A stretch of DNA of 64,000 nucleotides from Caldifarciminota bacterium (GCA_026418295.1 JAOABP010000003.1:1-64000); one strand, 5' to 3'. Numbered from the stretch's first letter, positions 43,227 to 52,852 are shown. The notes: generated from the sequence alone by a model not told the origin. Program-made: numbers and translations.

Positions 43227-44189
43227 ATGAACGCCAAGGGACTGATTCTGTTCCGGGCACTTCTGCTCCTGCTGGCACTCACCGCACTTGCCGGTGCCCG
43301 GGAGTACAAGATCGGCTACATTGACTCCGACCGGCTCCTTGCCCGCTATGAGGCGGCAAGCGAAGCAAAAAAACAGCTGAATGATGCCATTGCCAAATTT
43401 CAGGCCAAGGCAGAATCGCTGCGGACCGAATACGAGCAGGCAAGGGAGGAGTACGAATCCCAGCAGCTTACCCTTTCTGAAGAAGGCAAACGGGCAAAAC
43501 TGGCTGAAGTGGAATCAAGAAAAAAAAGGTATGACAGCTACCTGAATGAGATTTACGGTCCCGGGGGGAAAATAGAGCAGAAAAATCAGGAACTGCTGGC
43601 ACCGATCGTCACCCGAATCGACTCGGCGGTGCGCAAGGTCGCCCAGATTGAAGGGTTTGCCCTGGTTCTGGATGCCACCAAGGCGGGGATTGTCTACGGT
43701 GAAACCGGACTGGATCTGACTGAACTGGTCCTGGAGGAGCTCAACCGGGAGTATGCCCCGCTGCCTGCCACGATTGCGGGGAAGAAAATCTTTGTCATCG
43801 CTCCGATCTACGAAGCCAGTGACGAAGCCCAGCGGGAACGGCTCGGCACCCGCATCCGGCAGTTTGCCGGCGCCCTGCTCAAGGATAAAACGCAGGTGGA
43901 GATCATCCCGGACGCCAAGGTTGATCAGACGGTCCAGAACCGGGGTTATGCGGGCATGCAGATCACCCAGGACCAGGCGCTGGATGTTGCCCGGACGCTG
44001 AATGCCGACTACTGCATCTTCGGGGAATGTTCAAAACGGGAGCGGAAAATCCAGTTCAAACTCTCACTCCTTGAGGTGAGCACCGGCGCGCTTCTGCGCA
44101 CCCAGGAGAGCGAAGCCGACCGGATTGAGGCACTCCGGGAAAAGGTAAGTGGAGTCATCCAGATTCTTTATTCCGCTCTCACACCCTAA
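43227..44189 (+). CDS. OmpH/Skp-like chaperone fused to a TolB-N/CsgG-like domain
   Basis: 320 residues. A signal peptide (about 1-24) is followed by Skp/OmpH (about 27-170): IGYIDSDRLLARY, a long coiled coil, and FALVLDATKAGIVYG. The C-terminal part (about 185-320) has FVIAPIYEASDE, LNADYCIFGECSK and LLEVSTGALLRTQES, which resembles the alpha/beta domain of TolB-N/CsgG-like proteins. Skp alone is about 160 residues, so this is a fusion. It precedes lpxD as in many Gram-negative genomes. GGAGG upstream. Confidence 0.85.
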   Translation: MNAKGLILFRALLLLLALTALAGAREYKIGYIDSDRLLARYEAASEAKKQLNDAIAKFQAKAESLRTEYEQAREEYESQQLTLSEEGKRAKLAEVESRKKRYDSYLNEIYGPGGKIEQKNQELLAPIVTRIDSAVRKVAQIEGFALVLDATKAGIVYGETGLDLTELVLEELNREYAPLPATIAGKKIFVIAPIYEASDEAQRERLGTRIRQFAGALLKDKTQVEIIPDAKVDQTVQNRGYAGMQITQDQALDVARTLNADYCIFGECSKRERKIQFKLSLLEVSTGALLRTQESEADRIEALREKVSGVIQILYSALTP

Positions 44190-44837
44190 GTGCACCCTGA
44201 AGCGCACCCGCACTGCTGGATTGACCCGCAGGCAGAAGTTGACCCGAGTGCTGTCATCAGCCCTTTGGTTTACATTGACGCCGGAGTTGAGATCTGTGCC
44301 GGCTGTTTCATCGGTCCGAATGTCACCATCCTCGGCAGAACGGTGATCGGCAGAAATGTCCGGATCGGACCGGGCACGGTCATCGGCTGGCACGGGTTCG
44401 GGTATGAACAGCGCAACGGCAGATACCACCTTCTCGAGCATGAGGGTGAGGTGATCATTGAGGATGAGGTTGAGATCGGACCGCTGGTATCAATCGCCCG
44501 GGCAAAGACCGGCAGACAGACCCGGATCGGCAGGGGCACCAAAATTGATGCCCTGGTCCACATCGGCCACAATGTCCGGATCGGTAAAAACTGCATCATC
44601 ACCGCCCAGTGCGGTATCGCCGGCAGTGCCCGCCTGGAGGATGGGGTAATTATTGCCGGCCAGTCCGGAATCAGCGATCACATCACCATCGGCGCCCACA
44701 GCGTCATCTATGCCAAATCCGCGGTCTTCCGCTCTCTGCCGCCGGGCAGTCACTACTGGGGAATTCCGGCCCGGCCGCTTAGGCAGATGCAGCGCTTCTG
44801 GGCGCGGCTCTGGCGCCAGTTTGGAGAAAACCGGTGA
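44190..44837 (+). CDS. lpxD: LpxD-like UDP-3-O-acylglucosamine N-acyltransferase, short form
   Basis: 215 residues of left-handed beta-helix hexapeptide repeats with the catalytic His in VHIGHNVRIG. It adds the second acyl chain in lipid A synthesis. The N-terminal uridine-binding domain of E. coli LpxD (341 residues) is missing; the protein begins HPxxxxHCWIDPQAEVDP. Start is GTG immediately after the ompH stop; overlaps lpxC by four bases. Confidence 0.85.
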   Translation: MHPEAHPHCWIDPQAEVDPSAVISPLVYIDAGVEICAGCFIGPNVTILGRTVIGRNVRIGPGTVIGWHGFGYEQRNGRYHLLEHEGEVIIEDEVEIGPLVSIARAKTGRQTRIGRGTKIDALVHIGHNVRIGKNCIITAQCGIAGSARLEDGVIIAGQSGISDHITIGAHSVIYAKSAVFRSLPPGSHYWGIPARPLRQMQRFWARLWRQFGENR

Positions 44838-45595
44838 CGATCAGAAAAAAATTCACCATCTGCGGATGGACCCGTCCGGGTCTGCCGGTGCGGATGGAGT
44901 TCAGTCCTGCACCAGCCGGCACCGGCATTGTCCTTAATTCTGAACTCCGGGCAGACATCCGGCACGCCCGGGTGAAAAATCATACCACCGTTCTGATCCG
45001 CAACCGCTGCCGGGTCTCACTGGTTGAGCACCTCCTTGCCGCCTGCGCTGGAATGGGCATCACCGACCTCCAGCTTACCATTGACCGTGACGAACTGCCC
45101 TTTAATGACGGCAGCAGTCTGCTTTTTGCCCGGCAACTGAAGAATGCCGGCATTACCGGCAGAACCGAGCCCTTTTATCTTGCCACACCGGTTGCGGTTG
45201 CCGGCACAAGAAGCCTGATCATCGCCCTGCCCGCTCCGCACCTGAAGATCAGCTGTCTCATTGACTATCCCCAGACCGGTCCCCAGTTCTTCTCAACGGT
45301 CATCACTCCGGAACGGTTTCTCCGGGAGATCGCACCTGCCCGGACCTTCGGACCGGCGGACCCGGCACTGAAACCGCTCCTTGACCGCCTGCCCTTCCGG
45401 GTGAAGATGGTTGACGGCTGGCTCTTTCCGGCAGAACCCCGCTTCCGTGCCGAACCCTGCCGGCACAAGATTCTTGACCTGCTTGGTGATCTGGCGCTCT
45501 TCGGCAGACCACTGCGGGCAGAGCTCTTTGCCTACAACCCGGGTCACCGGCTCAACCTGAAACTGGTCCGGCAACTAAGAAAGGAGGCAGTTTGA
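44834..45595 (+). CDS. lpxC: UDP-3-O-acyl-N-acetylglucosamine deacetylase LpxC
   Basis: 253 residues, shorter than the usual about 300. First committed step of lipid A synthesis. Zinc ligands are visible: His in VSLVEHLLAA, and His with Asp in RHKILDLLGDLAL. The late catalytic His is in NPGHRLNLKL. Overlaps both neighbours by four bases, GTGA and TTGA. Confidence 0.92.
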   Translation: MTIRKKFTICGWTRPGLPVRMEFSPAPAGTGIVLNSELRADIRHARVKNHTTVLIRNRCRVSLVEHLLAACAGMGITDLQLTIDRDELPFNDGSSLLFARQLKNAGITGRTEPFYLATPVAVAGTRSLIIALPAPHLKISCLIDYPQTGPQFFSTVITPERFLREIAPARTFGPADPALKPLLDRLPFRVKMVDGWLFPAEPRFRAEPCRHKILDLLGDLALFGRPLRAELFAYNPGHRLNLKLVRQLRKEAV

Positions 45596-46014
45596 GCACA
45601 ACAGTTGATGTCAGACAGTACCTTCCCCATCGGGAGCCGTTTCTCTTTATTGACCGGGTGATCCGGTTTGACCGCGAGGAGATTGAATGCGCCCGGACCG
45701 TCCGGCAGGAGGAGTTCTACTTTCGGGGCCACTTTCCCGGCAATCCGGTTCTGCCCGGTGTCCTGATGGTGGAGGCGATCGCCCAGGCGGGCATCCTGCT
45801 CGTCCTGCTCCAGCAGCCTGAACTTAAAGGAAAAACCCCGCTCTTTGCCGGCATTGAGCAGGTGCGGTTTCGGCGCATCGTCCGGCCCGGTGAGGAACTG
45901 CGGATCATCGCCCGGCTCGTCTCGGCAAAGGCCGGGGTGTTCAAGTTTGAAGGCAGGGTTCTGGTCGGTGAAGAACTGGCATGCAGTGCCACGGTAACCG
46001 GTGCGGTCCGCTGA
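45592..46014 (+). CDS. fabZ: 3-hydroxyacyl-ACP dehydratase FabZ
   Basis: 140 residues, hot-dog fold. Dehydrates 3-hydroxyacyl-ACP in fatty acid synthesis. Seen: LPHREPFLFIDRV and the catalytic His in FRGHFPGNPVLPGVLMVEA with the following Glu. TTG start (TTGA overlap) with AAAGGAGG upstream. Its place between lpxC and lpxA is conserved. Confidence 0.95.
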   Translation: MSTTVDVRQYLPHREPFLFIDRVIRFDREEIECARTVRQEEFYFRGHFPGNPVLPGVLMVEAIAQAGILLVLLQQPELKGKTPLFAGIEQVRFRRIVRPGEELRIIARLVSAKAGVFKFEGRVLVGEELACSATVTGAVR

Positions 46015-46760
46015 TCCATCCGACCGCCATCATCAGCCCTCAGGCGCAGCTTGCGCCCGATTGTGAAATCGGACCCTTCTGCGTCCTTGAGGGCAGGGTG
46101 ACGGTCGGCGCCCGCACCCGGCTCAAAACCGGCGTCGTCATCGGTGCCGAACCGATGGACCGGAAGTATCAGGGCGAGCCGACCGCGGTCAATATTGGCA
46201 CCGACAACATCATCTTTGAATATGCAACCGTGCACCGGGCAACCGGTCCGGACAACGCCACCAGTATCGGCGACCGCAACTTCATCATGAGCTATGTCCA
46301 TATCGCCCACAACTGCCGGATCGGCTCCGACTGTGTCCTGACCAGCGGGGTCCTGCTCGGCGGCTATGTGGAAATTGAGGATGGTGCCAACATCGGCGGC
46401 AGGACCGGTGTCCACCAGTTCTGCCGGATCGGAAAACTGGCGATGGTCGGCGCCCACTCCTATGTCAACCAGGACATCCCGCCCTTTGCCCTTGCTGCCG
46501 GCAACCCCTGCCGGATACTGGACATCAACCGCACCGGTCTGGAGCGCGCCGGCTTCAGCCCGGAAAAGATCACCATCATCAGGGACGCCTTCCGGCTCAT
46601 CTTCCGCTCCGGTCTGCTTCCTGACACCGCCCTTGCCCGGATTGAGGTGGAACTTTTATCCGGACCCGCAGAGGCGGAAATCCGGCACCTGCTGGAATTC
46701 TGCCGGAATTCAAAACGGGGGATTCTGCTCAAAAGCTCACCTGAACAGGAGGGACAATGA
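45981..46760 (+). CDS. lpxA: UDP-N-acetylglucosamine acyltransferase LpxA
   Basis: 259 residues: hexapeptide beta-helix, then a helical end. First step of lipid A synthesis. Seen: HPTAIISPQAQLAPDCEIGP and the catalytic His in MSYVHIAHNCRIG. ATG 45981 overlaps fabZ by 34 bases; the family usually starts near the LIHPTA position (about 46011), so the first ten residues may be extra. Confidence 0.92.
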   Translation: MQCHGNRCGPLIHPTAIISPQAQLAPDCEIGPFCVLEGRVTVGARTRLKTGVVIGAEPMDRKYQGEPTAVNIGTDNIIFEYATVHRATGPDNATSIGDRNFIMSYVHIAHNCRIGSDCVLTSGVLLGGYVEIEDGANIGGRTGVHQFCRIGKLAMVGAHSYVNQDIPPFALAAGNPCRILDINRTGLERAGFSPEKITIIRDAFRLIFRSGLLPDTALARIEVELLSGPAEAEIRHLLEFCRNSKRGILLKSSPEQEGQ

Positions 46761-48058
46761 ATTACCAGCAGGCGCTTGAGTTTCTGGATGCACTCGTCAA
46801 CTACGAGCGCAAACCCCGACCGCGCGACCGGTTCAAGCTCGATGCGATCCGCAGACTGCTTGAGCTTGCCGGCAACCCGCAGGACCGGCTCAAGAATGTC
46901 ATTCTCATCGCCGGCACCAAAGGCAAGGGCTCGGTCGCCTATATGATTGAGGCGGGCCTGCGCGCCTGCGGACTCAAAACCGGGCTTTTTGTCTCCCCCC
47001 ATCTCCTCTCGGTCCGGGAACGGATTCAGCTCCAGGGCAGCTGGATTAACCGGGCGGAGTTTGCCCGGCTGATGACCAGATTCCGTCCGCTTGTGGCAAA
47101 ACAGCCGGTCTCCTACTTTGAACTGCTGACCGCAGCCGCCTTTGACCTCTTTGCCCGGCGCGGGCTGGACTATCCGGTGATTGAGGTCGGGCTTGGCGGC
47201 CGGCTGGACGCCACCAACCTCAGCCATCCCGAAATCTCGGTCATCACCCGCATCGGCTATGACCACCTCAAGGTCCTCGGCAACACGCTTACAAAGATCG
47301 CCCGGGAAAAGGCGGGCATCATGCGCCCGGACCGGCCGGTCATCGTCGCCCCGCAAATGCCCGAGGCAAAAAAAGAACTGCTGGCGCAGGCGGAAAAGAC
47401 CGGCGCCCGGACTGTGCCTGTGGAGGCGCATGCCCGCTACTGGGATGACACCGCTGACCTCAACGGCACCGCCTTCTCCGCCTTCACCGAACTGGGTGCG
47501 GGCAGAATCCGGCTCCGGCTCCTGGGCCGACACCAGATTGAAAACTGCCTGACCGCGCTCACCACCCTCGGTATCCTTGCCCGCAACGACCCGAGGATCA
47601 GATTTGAACCGGTCCTTCAGGGGCTGAGCGAACTGGTTATTCCCGGCAGGTGCCAGCTTGTGGAACAGAACCCGCCCCTGCTTGTTGACACCTGCCACAA
47701 CCCCGAATCCGGGCAGGCGCTTGCCCGGGTCCTTCACGACTGCTTCCGGGAAAAGGTGATTCTGGTCTACGGCTCGCTCCGCAACAAACTGGTCAAGAGG
47801 ACCCTGGAACCGCTTGCCCCCTATGTTGACTATGCGATTGCGGTTGCGCCCGAATCACCCCGCGCCCTTGCCCCTGCCCACCTCAAGGCGATCTTCACCC
47901 GGCTCAAGGTTCCTGCCGAGACCGCCCCTGACATTCCGACTGCCCTTGCCCGTGCCCGCGAGCTGGCGATCGGCAGAATGCCGATTGTCGTTGCCGGCTC
48001 CTTCTACCTCGCCGGCGCGGTGCTGGCACATCTGGAGCAGGTGAAACCCGAAAGCTGA
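46757..48058 (+). CDS. folC: Folylpolyglutamate synthase / dihydrofolate synthase
   Basis: 433 residues, Mur-ligase fold. Adds glutamates to folates. Seen: IAGTKGKGSVAYMIE (P-loop), SPHLLSVRERI, GLGGRLDATN and VDTCHNPESG. ATGA overlap with lpxA and GGAGG upstream. Folate supply fits trmFO, which uses methylene-tetrahydrofolate. Confidence 0.95.
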   Translation: MNYQQALEFLDALVNYERKPRPRDRFKLDAIRRLLELAGNPQDRLKNVILIAGTKGKGSVAYMIEAGLRACGLKTGLFVSPHLLSVRERIQLQGSWINRAEFARLMTRFRPLVAKQPVSYFELLTAAAFDLFARRGLDYPVIEVGLGGRLDATNLSHPEISVITRIGYDHLKVLGNTLTKIAREKAGIMRPDRPVIVAPQMPEAKKELLAQAEKTGARTVPVEAHARYWDDTADLNGTAFSAFTELGAGRIRLRLLGRHQIENCLTALTTLGILARNDPRIRFEPVLQGLSELVIPGRCQLVEQNPPLLVDTCHNPESGQALARVLHDCFREKVILVYGSLRNKLVKRTLEPLAPYVDYAIAVAPESPRALAPAHLKAIFTRLKVPAETAPDIPTALARARELAIGRMPIVVAGSFYLAGAVLAHLEQVKPES

Positions 48059-48074
48059 GAAGCCCGTCATTTCC

Positions 48075-48105
48075 TTGACAATCTGATTAATTAAGCCAGT
48101 CTTAT
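48075..48105 (+). promoter_or_regulatory. Possible promoter of the propeller-like protein gene
   Basis: Perfect TTGACA (48075-48080), but the best -10 (TCTTAT, 48100-48105) needs a 19-bp spacer. It ends four bases before ATG 48110, and there is no ribosome binding site. Confidence 0.35.
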
Positions 48106-48109
48106 ACCG

Positions 48110-49495
48110 ATGGTGCGGTGCGGAATTTGCATTTTTGCTGTCTGTATTCTTGCCCGGCCCGGTCCGGCAATTGAGTGGGACAGTCTGGTCCGGCTCACGA
48201 GCCATCCGGCGGTGCAGGTACCCGGACTGAGCTATCAGAGAAGTATTGCGGTTGACCCGCAGGGAAATATCTTTGTCTTCTGGCTGGACAGCCGTGCCGG
48301 TTTCCGGCAGATCTGGTACCGCGGTTATGAGGCAGGAAGCGGAATCTGGCTGCCCGAGTCCCAGCTCACCCGGATGGAGATCAACCTCAACCTGCCCACC
48401 GCCGGTGCCGACCCTGCGGGCAATATCCATCTCCTCTGGCACATTGACGCCCAGAGCTATCCCCAGCTCCGCGGAATCTGGTATCAGCGGTTTGACGCCG
48501 CCACCAGCCGGTGGCTTGCCGAGACCCTGCCCGTTTTTGCACCCCAGCCCTACAATCTCAAATATCCGGCGGTTGCGGTCCAGCCGGTTACCGGTGCGCT
48601 GCATATCGTCTATTACGGCAACCCGGATACCGGCGGTGTTCCACAGGTGTTTCACAAGGAGTATCAGCCCGGCACCGGCTGGCTGCCGGCAGAACAGATT
48701 ACCTCCTTTCCTGCGGATCACCGGGATGCGTCAGTAGCGGTGGACAGCGCGGGCAATCTGTGTGTGGTCTGGCTGGGAATGGATCTCGGCAGTTCCAGTA
48801 ATCAGGTGCTGTGCCGGCGCCGGATTGACGGGGTCTGGCAGGAGCCTGAGCAGGTGTCAGAGCTTGCCGGCGGTCTTGCCCAGTATTCACCCGCGGTTAC
48901 CGCCGGCGGTAACAACTGCTGGCATGTCGTCTGGCAGGGGAGTGATGCAAACTATCCCTATTATCTGATCTGCTACCGCTGCCGGAACCCGCAGGGCTGG
49001 AGTGAAATCACCGCTGTTAGCGGTTATGTCCAGTTTAATCAGGAATCACCATCAATCGCCCATCTCTTTAACAACCGGTGCGCTGCGGTCTGGTGTGGAA
49101 AAACCGCCGGCTCACCGGACCGCAAACAGCTGATCTTTGCCCTCCAGGAGTCTGCGGGTGTCTGGACCGGACCACAGCAGCTTACCGGTCTGACGACCCA
49201 CGAGGTAAAACAGCCGGCGCTCGTTACTCAGAACCGCATCCTGCACATTCTCTTCGCTGGGGACAGCGCCGGCAACACCGACCTGTTTTACCTTGGCGGC
49301 AGACTGCCCGCCACCGGTGTCAGCCAGCCCGACCGCCAGCCACCGGTCCGGATCGTTAACATCGGTGACTGCCCTGTCCTTACCGGTTTCACCCCTGCCG
49401 GCACCCGGGTCCGGATCAACCGCACCGGTGTCTATCTCATCCCGGACCATCGCTTTCGTTTTCAGAAACTGGTGGTTTTAAGTGGCGGTAACTGA
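48110..49495 (+). CDS. Secreted propeller-like protein, unknown function
   Basis: 461 residues with an N-terminal signal (about 1-20) and repeated blades of 50-60 residues with SIAVDPQGNIFVFWLDSR, GADPAGNIHLLWH, SVAVDSAGNLCVVWLG motifs, as in sialidase/BNR-type propellers. The end (GTRVRINRTGVYLI) looks like a short sorting domain. Similar in idea to the 13-repeat protein at 34 kb but with different repeats. Function unknown. Confidence 0.75.
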   Translation: MVRCGICIFAVCILARPGPAIEWDSLVRLTSHPAVQVPGLSYQRSIAVDPQGNIFVFWLDSRAGFRQIWYRGYEAGSGIWLPESQLTRMEINLNLPTAGADPAGNIHLLWHIDAQSYPQLRGIWYQRFDAATSRWLAETLPVFAPQPYNLKYPAVAVQPVTGALHIVYYGNPDTGGVPQVFHKEYQPGTGWLPAEQITSFPADHRDASVAVDSAGNLCVVWLGMDLGSSSNQVLCRRRIDGVWQEPEQVSELAGGLAQYSPAVTAGGNNCWHVVWQGSDANYPYYLICYRCRNPQGWSEITAVSGYVQFNQESPSIAHLFNNRCAAVWCGKTAGSPDRKQLIFALQESAGVWTGPQQLTGLTTHEVKQPALVTQNRILHILFAGDSAGNTDLFYLGGRLPATGVSQPDRQPPVRIVNIGDCPVLTGFTPAGTRVRINRTGVYLIPDHRFRFQKLVVLSGGN

Positions 49496-50876
49496 ATCCC
49501 GGGTCCGGGTTTTAACGCTGGTTGCCACGAGCATCAGCTCATTTGTCACCCCGTTTATGAGCTCATCAATCAACATCGCTCTGCCCGCCATCGGCAAGGA
49601 CCTCGGCCTGGATGCGATCACCCTGGGCTGGCTGCCCACCGCCGCACTTTTAAGCTCGGCAATTCTGCTCCTCCCCTTCGGCCGGCTTGCCGACATCTAT
49701 CACCGGCGGATGATCTTCAATCTCGGTCTGGGTACCTATACCCTCGCCTCGCTCGGTGCTGCGCTCGCCCCTTCGGGCACACTGCTGCTGATCTGCCGGC
49801 TCCTGCAGGGCATTGCGGGTGCAATGATATTCGCCACCGGTATTGCCATCCTCACCGCGGTCTATCCGCGGGAGAGGCGGGGCTGGGCGCTGGGCATCAA
49901 CACCGCAGTTACCTATCTCGGCCTTTCGCTCGGACCGTTTCTCGGCGGTATCATCACCCGTTATCTGGGCTGGCGCATGGTGTTCGGCATCAATCTGCCC
50001 TTCAGCCTTGCCGCCCTGCTGATGAGCCCGGCAATTCCCGGCTCCGCACCAACCCGGGTTCAAGCCTTTGATCTCACCGGTTCAATCATCTATGCCGCCG
50101 GTATCCTGGGACTGCTTTTCGGTCTGACCCGGATTCCGGACCGCACCGCCATTATTCTGACCATCGCCGGCATCATCTGCCTGCTGGCATTCCTTTTCTG
50201 GGAAAGGCGGACCACCAGCCCGCTCCTCAACCTTCAGCTGTTGCGCACCAGCCGGACCTTCACCTTCTCCAATCTTGCCGCACTCATCAATTATGCTGCA
50301 ACCGCTGCGGTCGGATTTCTGCTCAGCCTCTATCTCCAGTATCTCCGGCAGATTGATGTCCAGACCGCAGGGCTGATTCTGGTCTGCCAGCCGGTGGTCA
50401 TGGCGCTTTTTTCGCCCCTGACCGGCAGGCTTGCCGACCGGCACGAACCCCGGCTCCTCGCCTCTGTGGGTATGGGGCTGACCACGCTCGGACTCGGGCT
50501 TTTTGCCCTGCTCAGTCCGGACACACCGCTCTGGTTTATAATCTCCGCACTGCTCCTTCTCGGATTCGGCTTTGCCCTGTTCTCCGCACCCAACACCAGT
50601 GCGGTCATGGGTGCACTCGCTCCGGCTGATTACAGTATCGGCTCTGCCATTCTTGCCACCATGCGCCTGCTCGGTCAGAGCCTCTCTCTGGGTCTGGCGA
50701 TGATGCTTTTGGGTATCTTTGTCGGTCCGGTCCGACTCCAGCCCGGCAGTGCCCCGGGACTTCTGCCCGCGCTCCGGCTGGGTTTTGTCATCTTCAGTCT
50801 GCTCTGTTTTCTGGGAATTTTTGCCTCGCTCGCCCGGGGCAGGCAGGAAGACCGCAGAACTGCTAACGCCGCCTGA
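49482..50876 (+). CDS. MFS drug/organic-ion exporter, DHA2 type
   Basis: 464 residues with about 14 membrane helices, as in the EmrB/QacA (DHA2) group. Seen: GRLADIYHRR between helices 2 and 3 (MFS motif A) and the proton-antiporter motif C-like GLSLGPFLGG. Starts at GTG 49482, overlapping the previous gene by 14 bases. Substrate unknown. Its 3' end overlaps the convergent ABC permease gene by 14 bases. Confidence 0.9.
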   Translation: MAVTESRVRVLTLVATSISSFVTPFMSSSINIALPAIGKDLGLDAITLGWLPTAALLSSAILLLPFGRLADIYHRRMIFNLGLGTYTLASLGAALAPSGTLLLICRLLQGIAGAMIFATGIAILTAVYPRERRGWALGINTAVTYLGLSLGPFLGGIITRYLGWRMVFGINLPFSLAALLMSPAIPGSAPTRVQAFDLTGSIIYAAGILGLLFGLTRIPDRTAIILTIAGIICLLAFLFWERRTTSPLLNLQLLRTSRTFTFSNLAALINYAATAAVGFLLSLYLQYLRQIDVQTAGLILVCQPVVMALFSPLTGRLADRHEPRLLASVGMGLTTLGLGLFALLSPDTPLWFIISALLLLGFGFALFSAPNTSAVMGALAPADYSIGSAILATMRLLGQSLSLGLAMMLLGIFVGPVRLQPGSAPGLLPALRLGFVIFSLLCFLGIFASLARGRQEDRRTANAA

Positions 50877-52128
50877 ACCGCAGCCGGGCGGTCAGGACCC
50901 GCTCCCCCTGGAAAAACCAGGCGGCAAGGAGGACCAGAATCACCGCAAACAGCCCGGTATAAACGATACCGAAAATAATCAGCCGGTAGTTGCCGAAGAT
51001 GAGCGCCTGCGGAACAAGAAAGGGATAGGAAAAGGGAATCGCCAGAATCAGAATCTTTAACGGCAGGGACAGGGTATTGATGTCGAACATCAGCACAAAG
51101 AAATAGGGGATCAGGCAGAGCATCATCAGCGGGGTGATGTTTGCCTGCGCGCTCTTGGCATCCTCGGAGAAAACCGCCAGCAGGGTCGCCAGTGCGAGCG
51201 CCGCCATGATCGCCAGAAACAGGGTAATCCCGAGCAGGACCACCCCTTCAGTTGTCAGACTCAGCCCCAGCCCGCTGACCCCGGCTCCGGCTGACGGCAC
51301 CCCGGTCCTGCCTTCAGCAAAGCCGGTGGTGTAATACCCCATCGCCAGCATGAAGACCGCGGAAATGACCACAGCGGCAATCGCCGCCCCGAGCATCTTG
51401 CCCGCAACGATCAGCACCCGGCTCACCGGCACAGTCAGCAGCGTCTCCAGGGTCTTGTTCTCCTTCTCCTGCCCGATTGAGGCGGCAATCATCTGGCTCG
51501 CATAGATGATGACCAGCAGCAGAATGATCGGCACCAGAAAGGTCTGACCGAGCAGAAGCCCCTGCACCGCCTCCGGACTGCCCGGCGCCACCCTGCCCCT
51601 GAGCACCACATACTCCGCCTTCTGCAGGGGATGCTGGATTGCCTCCGGCGTCAGCCCGCCTGCCAGCCGTGCGATCTGCTGGCGGGCAAGCACCGAATCC
51701 AGCCGGGCAAGCGCGCTCTTCACCTTTGCCCCGCGCATCGTCTGCCCGAAGGAGAACCCGCGCAGGGGTGTGTAGACCTCAAGCTCAACCGGTTCAAACC
51801 GCTCCAGCCGGACATCTGCACTCTCCGGCACCCGGACAAGCGCCACCCAGTTCCCGCCGTTCTGCATCAGCGCTGAATCCAGCGGACCGGAAAACCGGTG
51901 TGCGGTCAACCCGCTCTGTCCGAGCAGCCGGACAATCAGATCGGACACCGGACCCGAATCAGCACTGACCACCAGCACCGGCTGGGGTGATTCCGCCCGC
52001 TTCCGCTCCCCGCGCAGCATCCTGCCGATAAAGAGAAACAGCACCAGCACCGCCAGAAACGGCACGAGCATCCGCACCGTCAGAAGCTCCCGCATCTCCT
52101 TCCAGACGAGCGTGCCCAGAAACCTCAT
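50863..52128 (-). CDS. ABC-2 type permease (NatB-like)
   Basis: 421 residues: one N-terminal helix (about 21-38), a large extracytoplasmic domain (about 45-200), then five to six helices (about 205-410). This matches Na+ exporter NatB and related ABC-2 permeases. ATG overlaps the stop of the ATPase gene (ATGA). Sequence does not give the substrate. Confidence 0.88.
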   Translation of the reverse strand: MRFLGTLVWKEMRELLTVRMLVPFLAVLVLFLFIGRMLRGERKRAESPQPVLVVSADSGPVSDLIVRLLGQSGLTAHRFSGPLDSALMQNGGNWVALVRVPESADVRLERFEPVELEVYTPLRGFSFGQTMRGAKVKSALARLDSVLARQQIARLAGGLTPEAIQHPLQKAEYVVLRGRVAPGSPEAVQGLLLGQTFLVPIILLLVIIYASQMIAASIGQEKENKTLETLLTVPVSRVLIVAGKMLGAAIAAVVISAVFMLAMGYYTTGFAEGRTGVPSAGAGVSGLGLSLTTEGVVLLGITLFLAIMAALALATLLAVFSEDAKSAQANITPLMMLCLIPYFFVLMFDINTLSLPLKILILAIPFSYPFLVPQALIFGNYRLIIFGIVYTGLFAVILVLLAAWFFQGERVLTARLRFRRR

Positions 52129-52847
52129 CCTGCCGCCCTGAGAAAAACCTGCTCCAGATTTTCCGCCCGGAACTCCGCCTTCAGTTCCGCGGGTGAGCCG
52201 GTGGCGATCAGTCTGCCCTGCCGGATGATACCCACCCGGTCGGAAAGAAACTCCACCTCCAGCATGTTGTGCGAGGAGAGGAGCACGGTCGTGCCGGAGC
52301 GGGCGAAATCCCGGATGATTTTCCGGACCTCGGTCGCATTCTCCACATCCAGACCTGAGGTCGGCTCATCCAGAATCGCCAGTTTCGGCGCGGTCATCAG
52401 CGCCCGGGCAAGAAGCAGTTTTCTCGCCATCCCCTTGGAATAGGTCCGCACCCGGTCTTTAATCCTTGTTCCCAGCCCGGCAATCTCCATCCCCCGCTCC
52501 ACAAGCCGGTCCCGCTCCACCGTGTCACCGGAATAGAAGGTTGCCATGAACCGCAGATACTCCAGCCCGGAGAGGTTTTTGTATGCCCCGGCATCCTCCG
52601 GCAGATAGGAGATCAGCCTCCGGACCGCACCCGCCTCCCGGATTACATCATGACCGAAAACCTCAACCGTCCCGGAGCTGGGCAGGAGCAGGGTAGCGAC
52701 GACCCGCAGGGTGGTGGTCTTGCCCGAGCCGTTCGGTCCGATCAGCCCGAAGATCTCGCCGGGCCGGACCGTGAAGGAAAGGTTGTCAACTGCGGTCAGC
52801 ACGCCGAACCGGCGCACCAGACTCCGCACTTCAACCGCCGACTCCAT
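52125..52847 (-). CDS. ABC transporter ATP-binding protein (NatA-like)
   Basis: 240 residues from ATG 52847. Walker A GPNGSGKTT, signature YSKGMARKLLLARAL, Walker B LAILDEPTSGLD, and H-loop SSHNM are all intact. It energises the permease encoded next. No ribosome binding site at a usable distance; a -10-like TAAACT ends five bases before the ATG. Confidence 0.93.
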   Translation of the reverse strand: MESAVEVRSLVRRFGVLTAVDNLSFTVRPGEIFGLIGPNGSGKTTTLRVVATLLLPSSGTVEVFGHDVIREAGAVRRLISYLPEDAGAYKNLSGLEYLRFMATFYSGDTVERDRLVERGMEIAGLGTRIKDRVRTYSKGMARKLLLARALMTAPKLAILDEPTSGLDVENATEVRKIIRDFARSGTTVLLSSHNMLEVEFLSDRVGIIRQGRLIATGSPAELKAEFRAENLEQVFLRAAG

Positions 52848-52852
52848 TCCCA

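Noticed and set aside
46460-47737. 425-codon minus-strand frame
   Set aside because: Antisense to lpxA and folC; no recognisable protein.
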